DNA of 64,000 bases. Source: Climacium dendroides (Eukaryota > Streptophyta > Bryopsida > Hypnales > Climaciaceae). The stretch lies in NCBI GenBank assembly GCA_950106755.1, contig OX467082.1:13888001-13952000 (forward strand), written 5' to 3'. This document shows positions 47,203 to 60,279 of this stretch, in pieces (within the stretch, counting starts at the first letter, position 1; each line of letters starts with the position of its first letter). The notes beneath the pieces are model-generated. The model worked only from the letters and a program-made list of their open reading frames with translations. It did not search any database and was not told the origin of the DNA. The position numbers and the translations under genes were made by a program.

Positions 47203-49126
47203 CACTACAAAAAAATCACATTTTTACCTACATTTGTCCATCACATATGATGTCTGACAAAATATGAAGACGTTAAAGGCAACTAGTCCAAAAAAGTAGA
47301 TTTTTGTAAACATTGCAAGAACATTGGCACATTATTATAAAAAACAAGTTGATGTTATCATTGACGTTGACACTTTATTTGACAAAATTAAAGACAACAT
47401 GATGTTTTTTGGATTTTACAGAAAAACATAGTTGCCAACTTGCCATGTGAACAAGTAGTTCCATTTCTAATGTGGATAAGTTAGTGAAAATTACTAGAGT
47501 CTAAGATAAAAGACTAATTAGATGTAAAAAATTTAGGAAAAGGGTAGCAACGTGGCATGGTTTATAAAAAAAGGAAATGGATGGATGTACATTATGGATG
47601 AAAAGATAAGGTTTTTATACAAGTGGGTGGTATAAAGTAAAACAACTTATATAGGATATGTAAAGCAATAATTTAATTCAATATAAAGTGTTTGAAACAA
47701 TATTCCCATGTTAGAAACAACAAGCCGATATCTAAAACAATGTTCACATATTTTACAATCAAGCTCCATGTTAAAATAATTACATATCCTTTGTCTAAAT
47801 ACACCTTCTTTATCCTTCATTCTTACTAACTTTCAATGAAGGAATCCCTTCATTTACCATTAAAAATTATCTTTGTACTAGATGATTAATTTTCTTTGGT
47901 TATTATTGAATTCAACAATTTTTTGGGCTTTTATTTTATTTTATTTTAAACAATTATTTTTTATTGACCCTGCCCTATGGATACTATATGCAACAATTAA
48001 TGTTTCAAAAAAACATTGTCATGATGTGGGTCTTCTACTAATTAAAGTTAGGCATTTTATTTAATCTAAGTTGGTTCTAAGTTGAAGTAGTTAGTCTTGT
48101 TGGAGGGGTTAGGCGCTCGGTGGTTAGCCTCATCAAGTAGCTAAGGGTTTGGTAAGCATTTGTCCTATATTGTTTGCAACCTTGTAACCTTCTTTTGGGT
48201 ACTTAAAAGCTTGGTTCGCTTCATTGTGGTTATCAAATTTCATCTATTCTTATTTTATACCATCACTTTCTTTGGGATCACTTTTGAGTTATACTTTTGT
48301 TGAATGTTGTTGATGTGTTGTGATTTGCTTATGAATTGCTTTTATTTTTTGTATTTCAGTAATGATTATACTTTTGAACTTGAAAGAGTGTAGTAGACAA
48401 ACTTGAGAGGGCTTTGAGTGCTATTACATCTTACAAGTTTTGAGAGTTGATTTCTAGGGTTTGGTTTTTGGATGGAGGGAATTCGCTAAAGCAATAGCAA
48501 TGCTTTTTTTTTGTTGGATACTAATTTCTTTTTTTTGTTGGATACTAATTTCTAATTACATATGTAGGTAGATTAGGTGTTGGATCAAGGTTTCTTTAAG
48601 TCATTAGCATTTCTTCTCTTTTTGCAAACATTTACCACATCAAGGAACCTGATGTTTTTTTAAATAGACAACAAATCTCATGACAATGTCTAGATGTCTA
48701 CATTGACATTTCAAAAAGCAATATAAAGTTTTGAAATGGCATGAAAATGTGTTTATTAGACATACCACACCACCTTTGTTGGTTACCACATCACTTTTTC
48801 TACCACCACATTAGATGTCACGTCAATGCTAGTCACGTCAATGCTAGATGAAAAAAAATTCCATGTGGCTTTCCTTGCCCATGTGGTGTTTATATAGCGT
48901 CCATGTGCTACATTGTAGAGAGCTTTGGATGCTATATAAACATTATATAGCATCCATGTGCCATGTTAGAGGAAAATAAGATGTGTTTTTGCAAATTTGG
49001 GCATGTTTTTGGCTCATCACTTAAAACAAATTTTAGGAGACATTTACATAGATTCCTTCCATGTCAAATTAAACACCAAGACTTGTTTTCTTAGACATAA
49101 ATTATTTTTGTTTTCTTATAGTAGTG
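47203..49126. mobile_element. Non-autonomous CACTA element (1,924 bp), inserted in the pogo-like gene
   Basis: Left end CACTACAAAAAAATCACATT; right end, read on the minus strand, CACTACTATAAGAAAAC. Both match the plant En/Spm-type CACTA terminus. Subterminal areas are rich in short gaca/tgtc and acattgac phrases. Flanking triplets are atg and act, so the expected 3-bp target duplication is not seen; one side may have mutated. No transposase frame inside. Confidence 0.55.
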
Positions 49127-49149
49127 ACTCCCCTACATTCCTACTAGTT

Positions 49150-49730
49150 CAATTGTTATAGTAGGTCTTGAAATGAGGTTTGAAAGGTTTGAAAATATTG
49201 CAATTGAGTAGTTATGAGGCATGTGGGGTATGTAATAGGAGGGTGACTACATCCAACCCAACTAATTTTGCATAACAAACTACCTCCAACATTATTTGTC
49301 TATTGTGACCATCCCAAATGACGAGGTATTGTTTTTCTAGTCATATGGTGAGATTCCTTCCATTTCATTCATATTCTTGATGAAATGAGAAAGCCAAGCT
49401 AAGAATAAATATGATGTCATCCATGCTTTCTCTTATATAGTCAGAGTAGCTCCATCTTTACAACGTTCTAAAACGTATTTTTTACAAACATGTTTGCCTT
49501 TAAAAATGTAGTAAGGGGCAATAGTTGCGCTTACTACATTGATGTAGACTAGCGTCAACAACCATTCCTTCTTATCAGACACAATGGAATGAACACTCTA
49601 AAACCCTTTCTAAGCTAGTATACGTATTCCTCCATTTCTTCCTACTTGCACCTCTAATTTGTCATAGTTTCAAATCATGTTTGCTCAATATGCTTTTGTT
49701 GTGTACAAGTAGTCCAAGTTCTTATCAAAT
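49150..49730 (-). pseudogene. Pogo-like (DDE_1) transposase, catalytic part, decayed
   Basis: Minus-strand reading with frame changes gives NYDKLEVQVGRNGG near 49665 (position of the first catalytic Asp) and VHSIVSDKKEWLLTLVYIN near 49580. YYIFKGKHVCKKY and CKDGATLTI follow at 49510-49440, then HFIKNMNEMEGISP near 49370. This order is that of the DDE_1 family (pogo/CENP-B-like). Stops interrupt it (for example after the Ile of ATLTI). The part beyond the second Asp is too decayed to name. Confidence 0.7.
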
Positions 49731-51885
49731 GTGTTTACATTTGCAACATTCAAGCCCTAAGCATTTACCAACGATAATGCCTTCACTCCTTGCAAGGTCA
49801 ACTAAGGGTGATGTTGTTACAATCACTTCATCCAAATCTTTTTTAGGATTTCATTCCGAAATAGAGTCTATTTTGTGCTTGTAATATCATAGACGAGGTT
49901 AAGCCATATTTCATGTTACACATAGCAAATATATAGTCTACTAATTTTTTTTTGGAGTCAAAATAGTTAGGGGGCCGTTTCCACCTCCAATCTTAAGTCT
50001 AATAAGTCTAGTGCAGTAAGAGTCTAAAATTAACCCTTGAGTGCCTAGAACAAATTTAGTAAAATCTAGATCTTTGCAAATTCATTCCATTCAAAATTTC
50101 TCCTAGTAAAAAATATACATAATTCACCCGTACCAATTGGTAATCAAGAGAGACCCAGAGGTGTGGGAAAAATGACATGTTCTTTGACTATACCATTTAA
50201 AAAATTATAATAGTCAAACACAAACATTTTTCAAATCATAGAGGTCAAATTTGGATAGCTCGAGCATTTAGGGATTAAAATTAACAAGGACACCATGAAG
50301 TACTTGGAGTGCTATTGGAATGAGAAGAGTCTATTTTGGGAATACACGGGGTATTTGAATGCAATTGAAAATGATGAGGTTGGAAGATAAAGAAAAGATA
50401 TAAGTTTCCCTAAGACCAATCTTGTTTTTAAAACATAGATTGTCTTAAATTAACAATCTTGTTTGTACTTAAAATCCGAGGCATCTAGTAGTATTCAACA
50501 CCAATTAGGTTTATAAGCCTCATTGGTATTTATGGCCAGTCCAAAGCCTCAAATATAAACACCTCCAAGTAATTTTGATAACTACTTAGGTACCTACAGC
50601 TATCTACAGGGTAAAGGCAATCTACACCTACACTTGCATCACTACCAAACTTTATGATTTACTGATCATCATTCTAGCCTCACCACAAGGGGAAACTAGC
50701 ACCGCCCATTTGGTACACACTTAATGGTCTCGTTGGCCATTAATCCGATCTTATCACCACAATACAGCTAAAAATTGAAAGCACCTAGCCATGAACACAA
50801 AACGGGATAAAATCTACCATGGAGGAAGGTACTAAGACATAAACTAAGAATCCACACCGAATCTTCTTCCCCAAACAACACTTAAGCAAGAAAAAAAAAA
50901 TAAGATGCACCAAATGCATCCACTTGCAAACCTCATCCAAACTCTTTTAAATAGAAAGGCACTAAACCTTTCTTTACTCAAACTCTCATAACTTTCTTTA
51001 CTCAAACTCTAATAACTCTCATGAATTTGAGTAAACGACTAAATGCTTCAAGAATTAAGTCTTTACAAAGCTATAAAAGACTACTTTAATGTTTTCAAAT
51101 CTCAAAAAGAAAGGTAAAATTTACAAGTCATGGTAGTCGCTTGAATCTTTGCTCTTCTTCATTTAGATGACAACAAGTCCTCTTTCACTCACTTATTTAT
51201 AACTTTTCACTCACAACTTCAAATCAAGCGAGAATTATCTTCTTGGAAGCACAAAAATTTTAGAAACAAACTCTCAAAATTTCATTGCAAAATTTAAGAT
51301 ATATCAGAAACTATCATTCCTCAAAATCATGGGGCTTTTTTTTCCTTTTCTCACACACAAATCCAACTAAGCAAAAGAAAAATGAGACTTACCTACTAAA
51401 TAAATCCTAGGATAGGGGAAAAATCCATGTATAATCATCATGGATCTTTAAACTCTCATTAGTCATAAGGAAGTCTTTCTAAAAGTTTTAATTCACCTCT
51501 AAAGGCCCGAACTACCACCAAAGTTAAATTTTAGTAGGTAAATCTTGTTTAAACTTCTATCCTTCAATTCTAAACATATGAATGAATTAATAAATATGAA
51601 ATGATCACTATACTAAAATAAAAGCCAAATAGAGGTAAAAATTGAAGTCGAAGAAGTATACTATTCCATTTGCAAGAATTTCGGAACACGTCAGACAATA
51701 GTAGCCACATAATTTACATGTTTATCTTTTGTTAAAGGATTCATTGACCTTTTCAATCAACGTTGATGGTCAAGACTTCTTCTAATCAACTTAACCATGC
51801 AATGGTACTACTCTTTATTTAAGCCTTCAAAATTGCCTTTAAAAGTAGTCACATCCTGAATGCTTAGTTCAACACAATTGACTTA
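49731..51885. other. AT-rich intergenic DNA, no gene seen
   Basis: The first few hundred bases may hold the decayed N-terminal DNA-binding part of the pogo-like gene (minus strand), but I cannot name a motif. The rest shows small local repeats only, e.g. ttactcaaactctaataact at 50985-51020. Confidence 0.4.
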
Positions 51886-52215
51886 GGGCCTGTTTACACC
51901 AAAAATGTTGGGCTCCAACCCATGAACACTAGTGGTACCTTGTTCTTTGGATGAGACCATTGTAAGTGAGGTACCATCCTTGAAGGGATTTATGAGTAGG
52001 TAGTGGTCCAAGCATTTGGTGTAAACCCAGAGACTTGAGTCATGGCCCATTGTGCACTTGGGCTGATTTTTTTAAGTAGAATTATCCATAGAACCCTTTT
52101 TTGGATTTACCCCATAGTCATAGAACCTGATATGGTCAATACTAGCCTACATATTCATGTGCTGTTTTGCTCTATCTCTCTCAGATTTTGGCCATTTTTG
52201 ATGATTTTTGGCATC

Positions 52216-53617
52216 ATGGATAGAAGAAATCGAGCTCTAGTGGTATTAGCTATGTACTGGTGCTTTTACGTGTTGATCCAACATGTTTTGAGCATGCATG
52301 CCTTGATTTTGGGCTTTGAATTGTAGAATTCAGCACTGGTTGTGACTTTGTGTGGCCTGTGGAATAGAAAGGAGAGAGCTTTGTGGAGCATTGACAAGCA
52401 TGAGGGATTTTGTGACATGCATTTGATGGGTTCCTATACAAAGTTGATGTTCAGGGAAAGAACTAGAGTTTCACATGCTACTTTTCAATACCTTTGTGAG
52501 GAATTGGGTCCCTTTCTAAGGAAACAAGATACGAATTACAGAAAGTGTATCACAGTGGAGAGAAGAGTGGCAATGTCATTGATGAGGCTTGGGAGTGAAA
52601 ATGGTTTGCAAATTGTAGGTGACTTGTTTGGAGTAGCAAAAAATACTGTTTCACTCATAGTAAGGGATTTTTGTAGAATGGTGAGATTACATCTTCAGAA
52701 GAAATTTGTGACGTTTCCCAGTGAATATAAATTTCGAGAATTAGCAAAGGACTTTGAAGCATTACATGACATTCCTTATGTAGTGGGAGCTATAGATGGA
52801 TCTCATATATCAATTCTAGCACCAGTAAATGGGGGTGAAGATTATTATTGTCGAAAATCTTTTCATTCAGCATTATTACAAGGTATAGTTGATACAAAAT
52901 GCATTTTTTGGGACTATGAATTTGGATGGGCTGGGAGCATGCACGATTGTACAGTTTTTAAGCTTACAAAAATAGGTAGAAAATGCATTGACGGAAAATT
53001 ACTACCTTATAAGCTGATTGGAGATGCCGCTTATCCTATAAGACCATGGATGTATTGTCCTTTTAAATGAGGGGTAGATGTTTCTCTTCCACCATATAAA
53101 GCACATTGGAACTTCATTCAAAGTTCTACTCGAATGTGTGTTGAGTGAGCTTTTGGAATTCCTCAAGTGTAGATGGAGGATCATTATGAAGCGTATAAAA
53201 TGTCCCCTGAAATTTGTGCCAGATGTGGTTGCTACTTGTATTATTTTACACAACATTTGCATTCGCTCATCAGATGTTTTCGATCGGGACTGGATCAAAG
53301 TTGCTAAAGAAGATTTGGAAAGAAGAGTAATTGAAGGACATGTAGTTGCTGGACAAGAATTGCGAGGGGAAAGGATTGCAATTGCTGAAGTGAGAAGAAG
53401 GATAGGAATTGGAAGAGAAGAACCGATTACAATTGCAGAGGAGGATTATGGAGAAGTTGAGAAGCTTTTTTTGATCAAAGAAGATGAAGAAGATTCCAAT
53501 TTACTCTGAGAAGCAACTGATGCACATGTGTCCATAGCCAAAGCGTTGTGGAAATATCGCTTGCAAAAAAATTCTACAATTGCTTTTGATGATACGGATA
53601 GTGATATGAGTATGTAA
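52216..53617 (+). pseudogene. PIF/Harbinger (HARBI1-like) transposase, nonsense-mutated
   Basis: Reading starts MDRRNRALVVL at 52216 and stays in one frame through the helix-turn-helix region (GLQIVGDLFGVAKNTVSLIV). It continues through the catalytic VVGAIDGSHI (first Asp) and GWAGSMHDCTVF (second Asp). The third acidic residue lies in VE followed by a stop and then AFGI, then a frameshift before LKCRWRI. In-frame stops: TAG at 52324-52326, TGA at 53068-53070, 53146-53148 and 53507-53509. Where the family has Arg (VERAFG) the stop is TGA, as expected from C-to-T decay of CGA. The reading ends at TAA 53615-53617. About 465 residues if counted through. Not functional as it stands. Confidence 0.9.
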
Positions 53618-53622
53618 CAGTC

Positions 53623-55230
53623 CTAGAATTTCTGTACTAAGGCTGCCATGTGAGCTTTCATCATACTAAGAAAATTAGAAGTGGATTTGAAGCTCTCAAT
53701 CATGTCTGTACTATTTTTCACTACAGATTCTAAAAATCCTTCTAGTCTATCTGCCTTGCTTTTTTTCTCACCTGTTTGACTAGATTTCTCAGGAGTAGGC
53801 GAATCTTGAACACTCTCCTGAGCACTTGCTGGAATTTGGTTACTCACACTTCCTCTTGTTCCATTCCACAAGTCCATTTGTTCAAACCATTTAGAATGCT
53901 CATGGCGGTCATTGCTTGAAATTTCATAAAGTCGCTTATCATTTCTGTATTGGGTGAGAATACCTCCATATTTTTTCTTGCACGCTATAGCAGTTCGAGA
54001 ACATCCTCGGATTGATGCAGCCATACGAGCTTCCACCTTCAACCATGCATTTTGACCTTCAAAATTTTCATTCACCACATTATTAGAATGATTAGTAAAT
54101 ATATTATGTACATCAAAGACATTAGAGAAGTGTAAAAACATAAAAATAACAATGTAAAGGCCTCATAGTGGCAATGGACCGAAAATTCCAACACATACAA
54201 CCATGCCTAGAGAAGTGTACAAACATGAAAATAACAATGTAAAGGCCTTATAATGGCAATGGAAAGAAAATTCCAACACATACAAGCACACTTGGAGAAG
54301 TCAATAAGAATGGAATTGATGGCTAACTGTTACATTGGATTGTGGAATGGTTGTTGACTTATGTGGATAGAGTTAAGGAGCCCTCTTATATCTAAGAGGT
54401 CCTTGGATCAAACCTGGCTGGTGGCATGCTTTTGGCCAAGCCATGGCTACCCCAAAGAATTCATGGGGGAAAGGGGGGGCCTCATATTGGGCCCAATTTG
54501 CCCTTTTCAGCCCGTCAGGCAAAGGCACCAAAAGGCACCAAAAGGCACCTCCTTTTTGCACAAATGTTACAACTTCCGTAGAAAAATCATCAATAAATTC
54601 AGATTTTAAAAATTGAATGTATAAATGACATGGACTATAGTACATACCTTGTTTTTTGGCCGCTTTCGAAAATTCTTCAGCCAACTCTCCACGCACCGCA
54701 ATTAATGTTTCCACTTCCTCATCTTTCCAGTGTGAAACCTCGTCATCGTCATCCTTCTCACCTTCTTCAGAACATGCCTTCTTATCTTCAACTTTCTTGC
54801 TCTTCTTTGCTCCCTTCTCCCCTCCTTTAGCCTTTGTTGAACCTCGACCTCGCTTCTTAGAAACGACCTTCGGTTCTCCTTCCTTTTTCACGTCCAGCAA
54901 TACATTCTTCCCAACATCTCTCAAGACCTGAGGTTGTGAGCAAAATTGAGGCTGCGAAAAATTCTAGGACTCTGACAAATACTGGCCGTGTGAAGAAATT
55001 TGAGGTGGAGGTTGATATCCAACTTCCTGCAACTCATTGTCATTATACGGCAATCTAACATACGGAGATGGACTGAAATTGTTGCCTACACTTTGAAATG
55101 CACTTGCTTTCAATGATGGACCATGGGTCTAAAATTGAGGAATAAAAGACGAACCCATCATCCAAGTTGAATTCTGGCTGTATAGCTGAGGCTCACTTGA
55201 CTCAACATCCTAAGAATACCCTCCTTCCAT
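53623..55230 (-). pseudogene. Myb/SANT-like protein of the PIF/Harbinger element (ORF2), nonsense-mutated
   Basis: Two exons, 55230-54648 and 54056-53623, joined by a GT-AG intron in correct phase. The SANT/MADF-like domain spans the intron: HWKDEEVETLI and ELAEEFSKAAKKQG before it, then NAWLKVEARMA and RTAIACKKKYGGI after it. A lysine-rich stretch (KKRGRGSTKAKGGEKGAKK) precedes it and may be a nuclear localisation signal. TAG stops interrupt the N-terminal part at about 55210, 55129 and 54964; from ATG 54924 on the reading is open (236 residues). Family role: binds element ends and helps import the transposase. Its stop lies only 5 bp from that of the transposase, tail to tail. Confidence 0.85.
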
Positions 55231-55787
55231 TGTAAATAAAATCCAAAAAAATTGACAACACTACAACAGCCACAATACACAGGCAAGCAATTCAAAGAGA
55301 TGCATAAGTGAGCAAATGCTTTCTCTTTTTCAATCAACAATTACAAGCTCTTCAAAAAAAAATTGGTTTATTTCAGGCTTTAAAAAAATGAGCCGTTGCA
55401 CTTTCTAACAATGACAATGACCAGTAAACGGTAATTTCCAACTACAATGAACAGTGGTGATGGAAAAAAAAACACAGAAAAAAAACAGGCCCAAAAACAG
55501 CTAGAATTAAACAATAAACAAATACTCTCCCAGAATTTCCTCCTGGACTTCGGGGTTGGGAAGCTCTCGGAGGTACCCAAGAAATACTTCCCTTAGGTCC
55601 AGGAACTTGCTATCCACTTTTGCCACATAGGATTCCAGCAAGGAATTTCATCCACGAAAAAAAAATTGGGCTCCAACCCAAGTTGTATTTGGTGTAAACC
55701 CAAAACCGACGTACCATAGGTATCCTTCAATCATCGCACCCCATTTCTTTGGGCTCCAACCCAAACTTGCTTGGTGTAAACAGGCCC

Positions 55788-56289
55788 TTAAAGCAGAATC
55801 ATCAAAGTACAAGCATCTCTGTAAAGATTGTCGTGCCAACGTTGCTCTATACGAGGTTGTTTCAGTGGCCAAAATAGTCCACCTTCCTCTCGTGGATGGA
55901 CTTGTTGCGGTATCGTTAACATCGGTTGGACTAGCTGATTTAGTAGTTGAGACAAAGAAAGTTTTAGCTCCACTTTTAGTTGGAACTTAAGATCTTACGA
56001 CTCCATAAGAACCTACCAATTTGACATTTAAAAATCAAACTTCACAACAAATTACAAATTCTATGGATTCAAGAAGACTAACTTAAATTAATGAAGCTAA
56101 TTCAAGATTGAACTCTTTATATCATTCTTTGTTAGTTAAAAGTGTCACCTTGAAGCCACTAGAAGCGTCATTAACAAGTTTCTTTTTTCCAAATCATAAA
56201 ATTTTATTATAATAATATATCAGTACATATTTGTATTATGTACAAATTCACAACATGACAATACTATTTGTTTGGCAAGTCTGTCACTC
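55788..56289. other. Intergenic DNA, no gene seen
   Basis: The target-side continuation of the PIF insertion. A short stretch (55800-55980) is less AT-rich, and its minus strand is open for about 60 codons, unrecognised. Confidence 0.4.
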
Positions 56290-58668
56290 GGGGGGGCATT
56301 TAGTTTTACTACAACAAATCATGTGCGAACAAGTGATTTTTAATAAATTATAATTTTAACTTTAAATTTTGAGTATTGTTTACTAATGACTATAGGATTC
56401 TACTTCAATAATTTTAAACTCAAATAAGATATGAAATGATTTCTAGAAAAGGTTAAAAATTGTAGTCTAGTTCTTGAAATCTAATCTCGTTCACTAAATC
56501 CGAGTTTGAATACTAGGGAATGAACTATGTAAGGCTAGCGTAGTGTATTCAAAGGTCACAATGTACTAGTTTATTAGGTTAAAAGGTTTATTTACTCTTA
56601 TTTCCACTAAAAACCCAAGATACAACTCATGCTGTTCGTTAATAGATGCTATTGACAGATGTATGACGTCTCAGTCCTATGCTATTGGCTCGTGACAATA
56701 GTTCTGGGACAATAGTTCAAGGTGGACTGACTTGTAATGAATGCATGTTCAATGCAGGACTTTTAGACTTTATAAGTAATAGTAATAGTATTAGTATTTA
56801 ACAAACAAATTAAGGTTGAGGGTTTTAGAACAACTTACAATAGTCAGCATACACACAATCAAGGACAATAGGACCAAACATGTGCAAATTAGTATGCTCT
56901 ATCTATAATACACAAATCTCAAGCTTACAACATGTAGATATATGAAACTTCTAACACAACATCCTAATACATATAGCCATGACAGCTAAAACATTAATCC
57001 AAAACTAATAATCACACCACACCTGTACCTATATCCAAACCAGCAGGTCCCGATTTCAATGATACAATCTAGCATCCACAAGCTAAATCCCAATTTCTGT
57101 AATCCTTGAGTTCGATGAAGCTCACGCTGCAACAAATTCTTCTCAAAAAATTTCGGCAAACTGGATCCGAACGTCTCTGGTTTCTCAAATTTTCTTCTCC
57201 TCAGTTGATTAGGAAGCCATCGCTGCTTCTTGCTCCCTAGATTCCGAATTCGGCCAAGAGCTGCAACTCTGACGTCGAGCCTGCAACAATACTCAACATC
57301 ACCAGATTGATTCCGCACTATTCGTTGCGGCGACCCTCGTGATCTTCTTGCCTGTCACCTCTTTTTCTCCGAACAATCTCCGAAAGGACTGAATGCACAA
57401 TCACTCGATTTTCCAGTCGCAGACTTAATCAGATCTGGGCATCTGGCTCCAAATTCAGAATCTGCGAACAAATATCCAAACTTATTTTCTTCTCGCTCAG
57501 TTCAATCAGCATGTTGGACAGAAAACCGCTTAGCCAACGCTGCAACTATCCCGATCAAAATCGGCTCCAACACCACATTGCTCGATCGTCAATTCCTCCT
57601 AAATCACTCCAGTTGATTACTTTGTCTCCCAGTTCACGAATCAGTTCAATTTCTTATTCACCCAGTATCGGCGATTATTCTCCCAACGATGGACTGAACC
57701 ACTTAGTCACAGACTAAAAATGAGACATTTATACTCAAAACTTCAACTTCTGCAATTCTCCAATTTCAACGACACACACGACTAAATCGAACCCAGAAAA
57801 ATGCACATCCACTGCACACGATAATACTTACAATTACTCATCAACTAGCCCGTCTATACACACAGCCCAGCACACACACGAAACAGCACAATTTGAATAG
57901 CACTTCATTACAACACGCAAAAACGCACAAGATAACAACACAATTAATACAGCGTTGGGAAAGTGCACAATTGCGGAAAAAACATCTATCAGCATGGAGG
58001 GAATCAATGAGGAAGAAAAGAGGAATTTAAGCCAAAATTCGGGGGGTGACCAAAGCAGGTGCAGTGCGTCGCAATCGACGCGACTGCTTCGATGCGCCTC
58101 CGAAACCCTAGTTTCTTTCCTTTTTCTTTTTCTTTTCCTCTTTTTCTTTATCTTCCTTTTGCCTTTTGCTTTAATCTTTACTTTTCTCCTCTTTTACAAT
58201 TATACTAACTATAAACTAAAATGTCTTTGAACTTTTTCTAAACTTTTAATAAAAATAGAATACTTTTTATACTAAATACTAGATATAGAATAAAATAATG
58301 TGTATAAAGTCTTTAAAAATCAAAAAAGTACTACAAAAGTCTAAAGTACTAGACTACAAAAATGCACTAAAATAGCATATTTTTTTAATTCAAATATTTT
58401 TAGAGAAAACATTTAGATGACCATTGCATCAAATAATATAAGAGTGTGAAAGTTATTTTCAGTTCCACAGTGTATTTTTTTACTTCAAAAATTTATAACT
58501 AATTATTATTAACAAATAAAAATATCAATAATTCAAAACATAAACTTTCAAAGTAAAAAAATCTATTCATGTTTTTTTCATTTCATTTTATTTAAAATTC
58601 AAAAAGTATATAGGGATCCAAAATTTTGTTCGCACGTAGTTTTTAATGGACACTTTAAGTGCCCCCCC
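56290..58668. mobile_element. Candidate TIR element carrying gene-leader-like DNA
   Basis: GGGGGGGCATTTAG at the left and, on the minus strand, GGGGGGGCACTTAAAG at the right, each followed about 30 bases in by GTGCGAACAA, suggest terminal inverted repeats. No target duplication is evident. The middle (about 57000-58115) is richer in GC and resembles a plant 5' leader read on the minus strand, with a telobox-like AAACCCTAG at about 58109. No conserved protein is recognised in it (a 110-codon minus-strand frame at 56986-57318 is unassigned). Could be a gene-fragment-bearing element or an old gene start. Confidence 0.35.
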
Positions 58669-58915
58669 TGAGGTTTGTCATGTGTAGATCATAGATCCAT
58701 GGTGCTTTGTTTTACATTTGAGCCCAATCAACTTCTAAATGTAGAAATGCAACCTATGCTTTGCTTTTTAAGCTCTGCATTAAGTGAGAAAAAATTCAAA
58801 AAGTAGTTGGGTCTGAAAACATCAAACTCAAGGTTAAATTTAGTTTAGAGTTTTAGAATTTGTTTCCTATACAATGATATTATACACTGATTCTCTGCAA
58901 ATTTAGCATGCTCCA

Positions 58916-59800
58916 TTGATGCCTTCGGTGTTGGAAGATTTACATGTAAAAGTTACAACAGTCAAGAATGAAGGGAGAGTTGAGTCGGAGCTTGTGGTAG
59001 CGGTGATCAACATAGGTTGTCACGACCGCTTTCACCTAACAATCGCAATATTCGGTAATGAGATATCTAAGGGATTCTTCCAAAGCTGCACAGGCTTTCT
59101 CTTGAATAATAAAATATTCAAGGTCCAAATTAATCAAGATTTGGTACATCGTAACACAAAATACCTATCCAAACATGCCAATGTTGCCTATTCTGTGGGA
59201 TAAGCCAATTGTAGATGCACTTCACTATTGATACATAGCTTGTAAGTGGTTGTTGGAGACTAGGTGGGCAAGGGTAAAGAGTGGACTTCCCATAGATCTA
59301 GATGGAGGATATGTATCTTCCAAACTTGGACTGCAAATTTTAACGCCAATAAGCCAGTTGGATTGAAGGTTCTAACTTGAGTGACTCTCAAGAATATACC
59401 TGAAGAATTTTTGAATGTTGCAATAGAGATGGCAAGTGGTCCTAGGGGTTGATAAAAGGAACTAGTCGTTAATGGATCAGTGTTTTTGCATCAGTTTGAC
59501 CTCCGACACCGGTTGGAAGACTCATTTTGCAGTGATGAATGAATCCACAAGCAATGACACGATCATCACAATTAACTATGTCAATCTCCCCATTTGTTGT
59601 CGAGTGTGCATGTCAATAAACTACTTAGTTAAGGATAACTCGAGGAGGATGGTCCAAACTAGCATTGAAACACAGATTCAAAATAATGGCATTATTTCTA
59701 CATCGAATGGGAAGGAAAAAGTTGATGCAACAACTATAGGGTCAGCAAGTGCAAGCCAATTCCTCAAGCTACCATTGTTGGTTTTAAGATAGAGACTAAT
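58916..59800 (+). pseudogene. L1-like LINE ORF1 (DUF4283/zinc-knuckle type), decayed
   Basis: Across two frames the sequence gives VTLKNIPEEFLNVAIEMASG near 59395-59450, the conserved core region of plant LINE ORF1 proteins. It is followed by INYVNLPICCRVCMSINYLVKDN near 59575-59635, matching the YxxLPxxCxxCxxxGHxxxDC zinc-knuckle pattern with the His and last Cys lost. Several stop codons occur upstream. ORF1 proteins bind LINE RNA. The matching ORF2 start is at 63140, on the far side of an inserted element. Confidence 0.6.
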
Positions 59801-60279
59801 TTGATTGAAGCCATAGATTGCGACCTTGGGGCTCAACAACGGGTTTTAGTCAGCTATAGCCTGTCTAAAGCTCCAAGCGGGGGGGCAATAATTGGACCAT
59901 TGTAGGTGGCTCTTTGTCCCTGCAATGCTACTAGAATAGGAGGCCTAACTACTCTCGTGGAGGAGGTAACAAATCCCGACGGATCCATGAGCTGCTATAC
60001 AATCTCATAGGAAAAAATTGTTGGTAATTCCCGCTTCCGGATAACGCTAGAGTATAAGTGGAATGGGTAGGAGAAGATGTATAGAGGGTCCAAATATGTT
60101 CATGGGAAATACAAATGCCCCTAGGAGGATGAAATTCAACCAATTGCCTTCCACTAGACTGTCTTTTACTACTAGAAAATGGGTATTTTATGACTATGAA
60201 GATATAACTAAGGATGACTGGTGATTAGTTGCAGTTATATTTTGATCTTCATCTCAAACTTAAGGATAGACGGATTGTT

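Larger units (their letters stand above)
51886..55787. mobile_element. PIF/Harbinger transposon, complete structure (3,902 bp)
   Basis: Begins GGGCCTGTTTACACCAA and ends with its reverse complement, flanked by TTA at 51883-51885 and 55788-55790, the 3-bp target duplication of this superfamily. Inside the left end and, twice, at the right end a second motif ttgggctccaaccca occurs together with ttggtgtaaac, forming subterminal repeats. The two expected genes are both present and convergent: a DDE transposase (+) and a Myb/SANT-like protein (-). Both carry stop codons. Confidence 0.93.

Noticed and set aside
56986..57318. 110-residue protein on the minus strand
   Set aside because: No motif, and composition resembles an untranslated leader; kept only as part of the candidate element.
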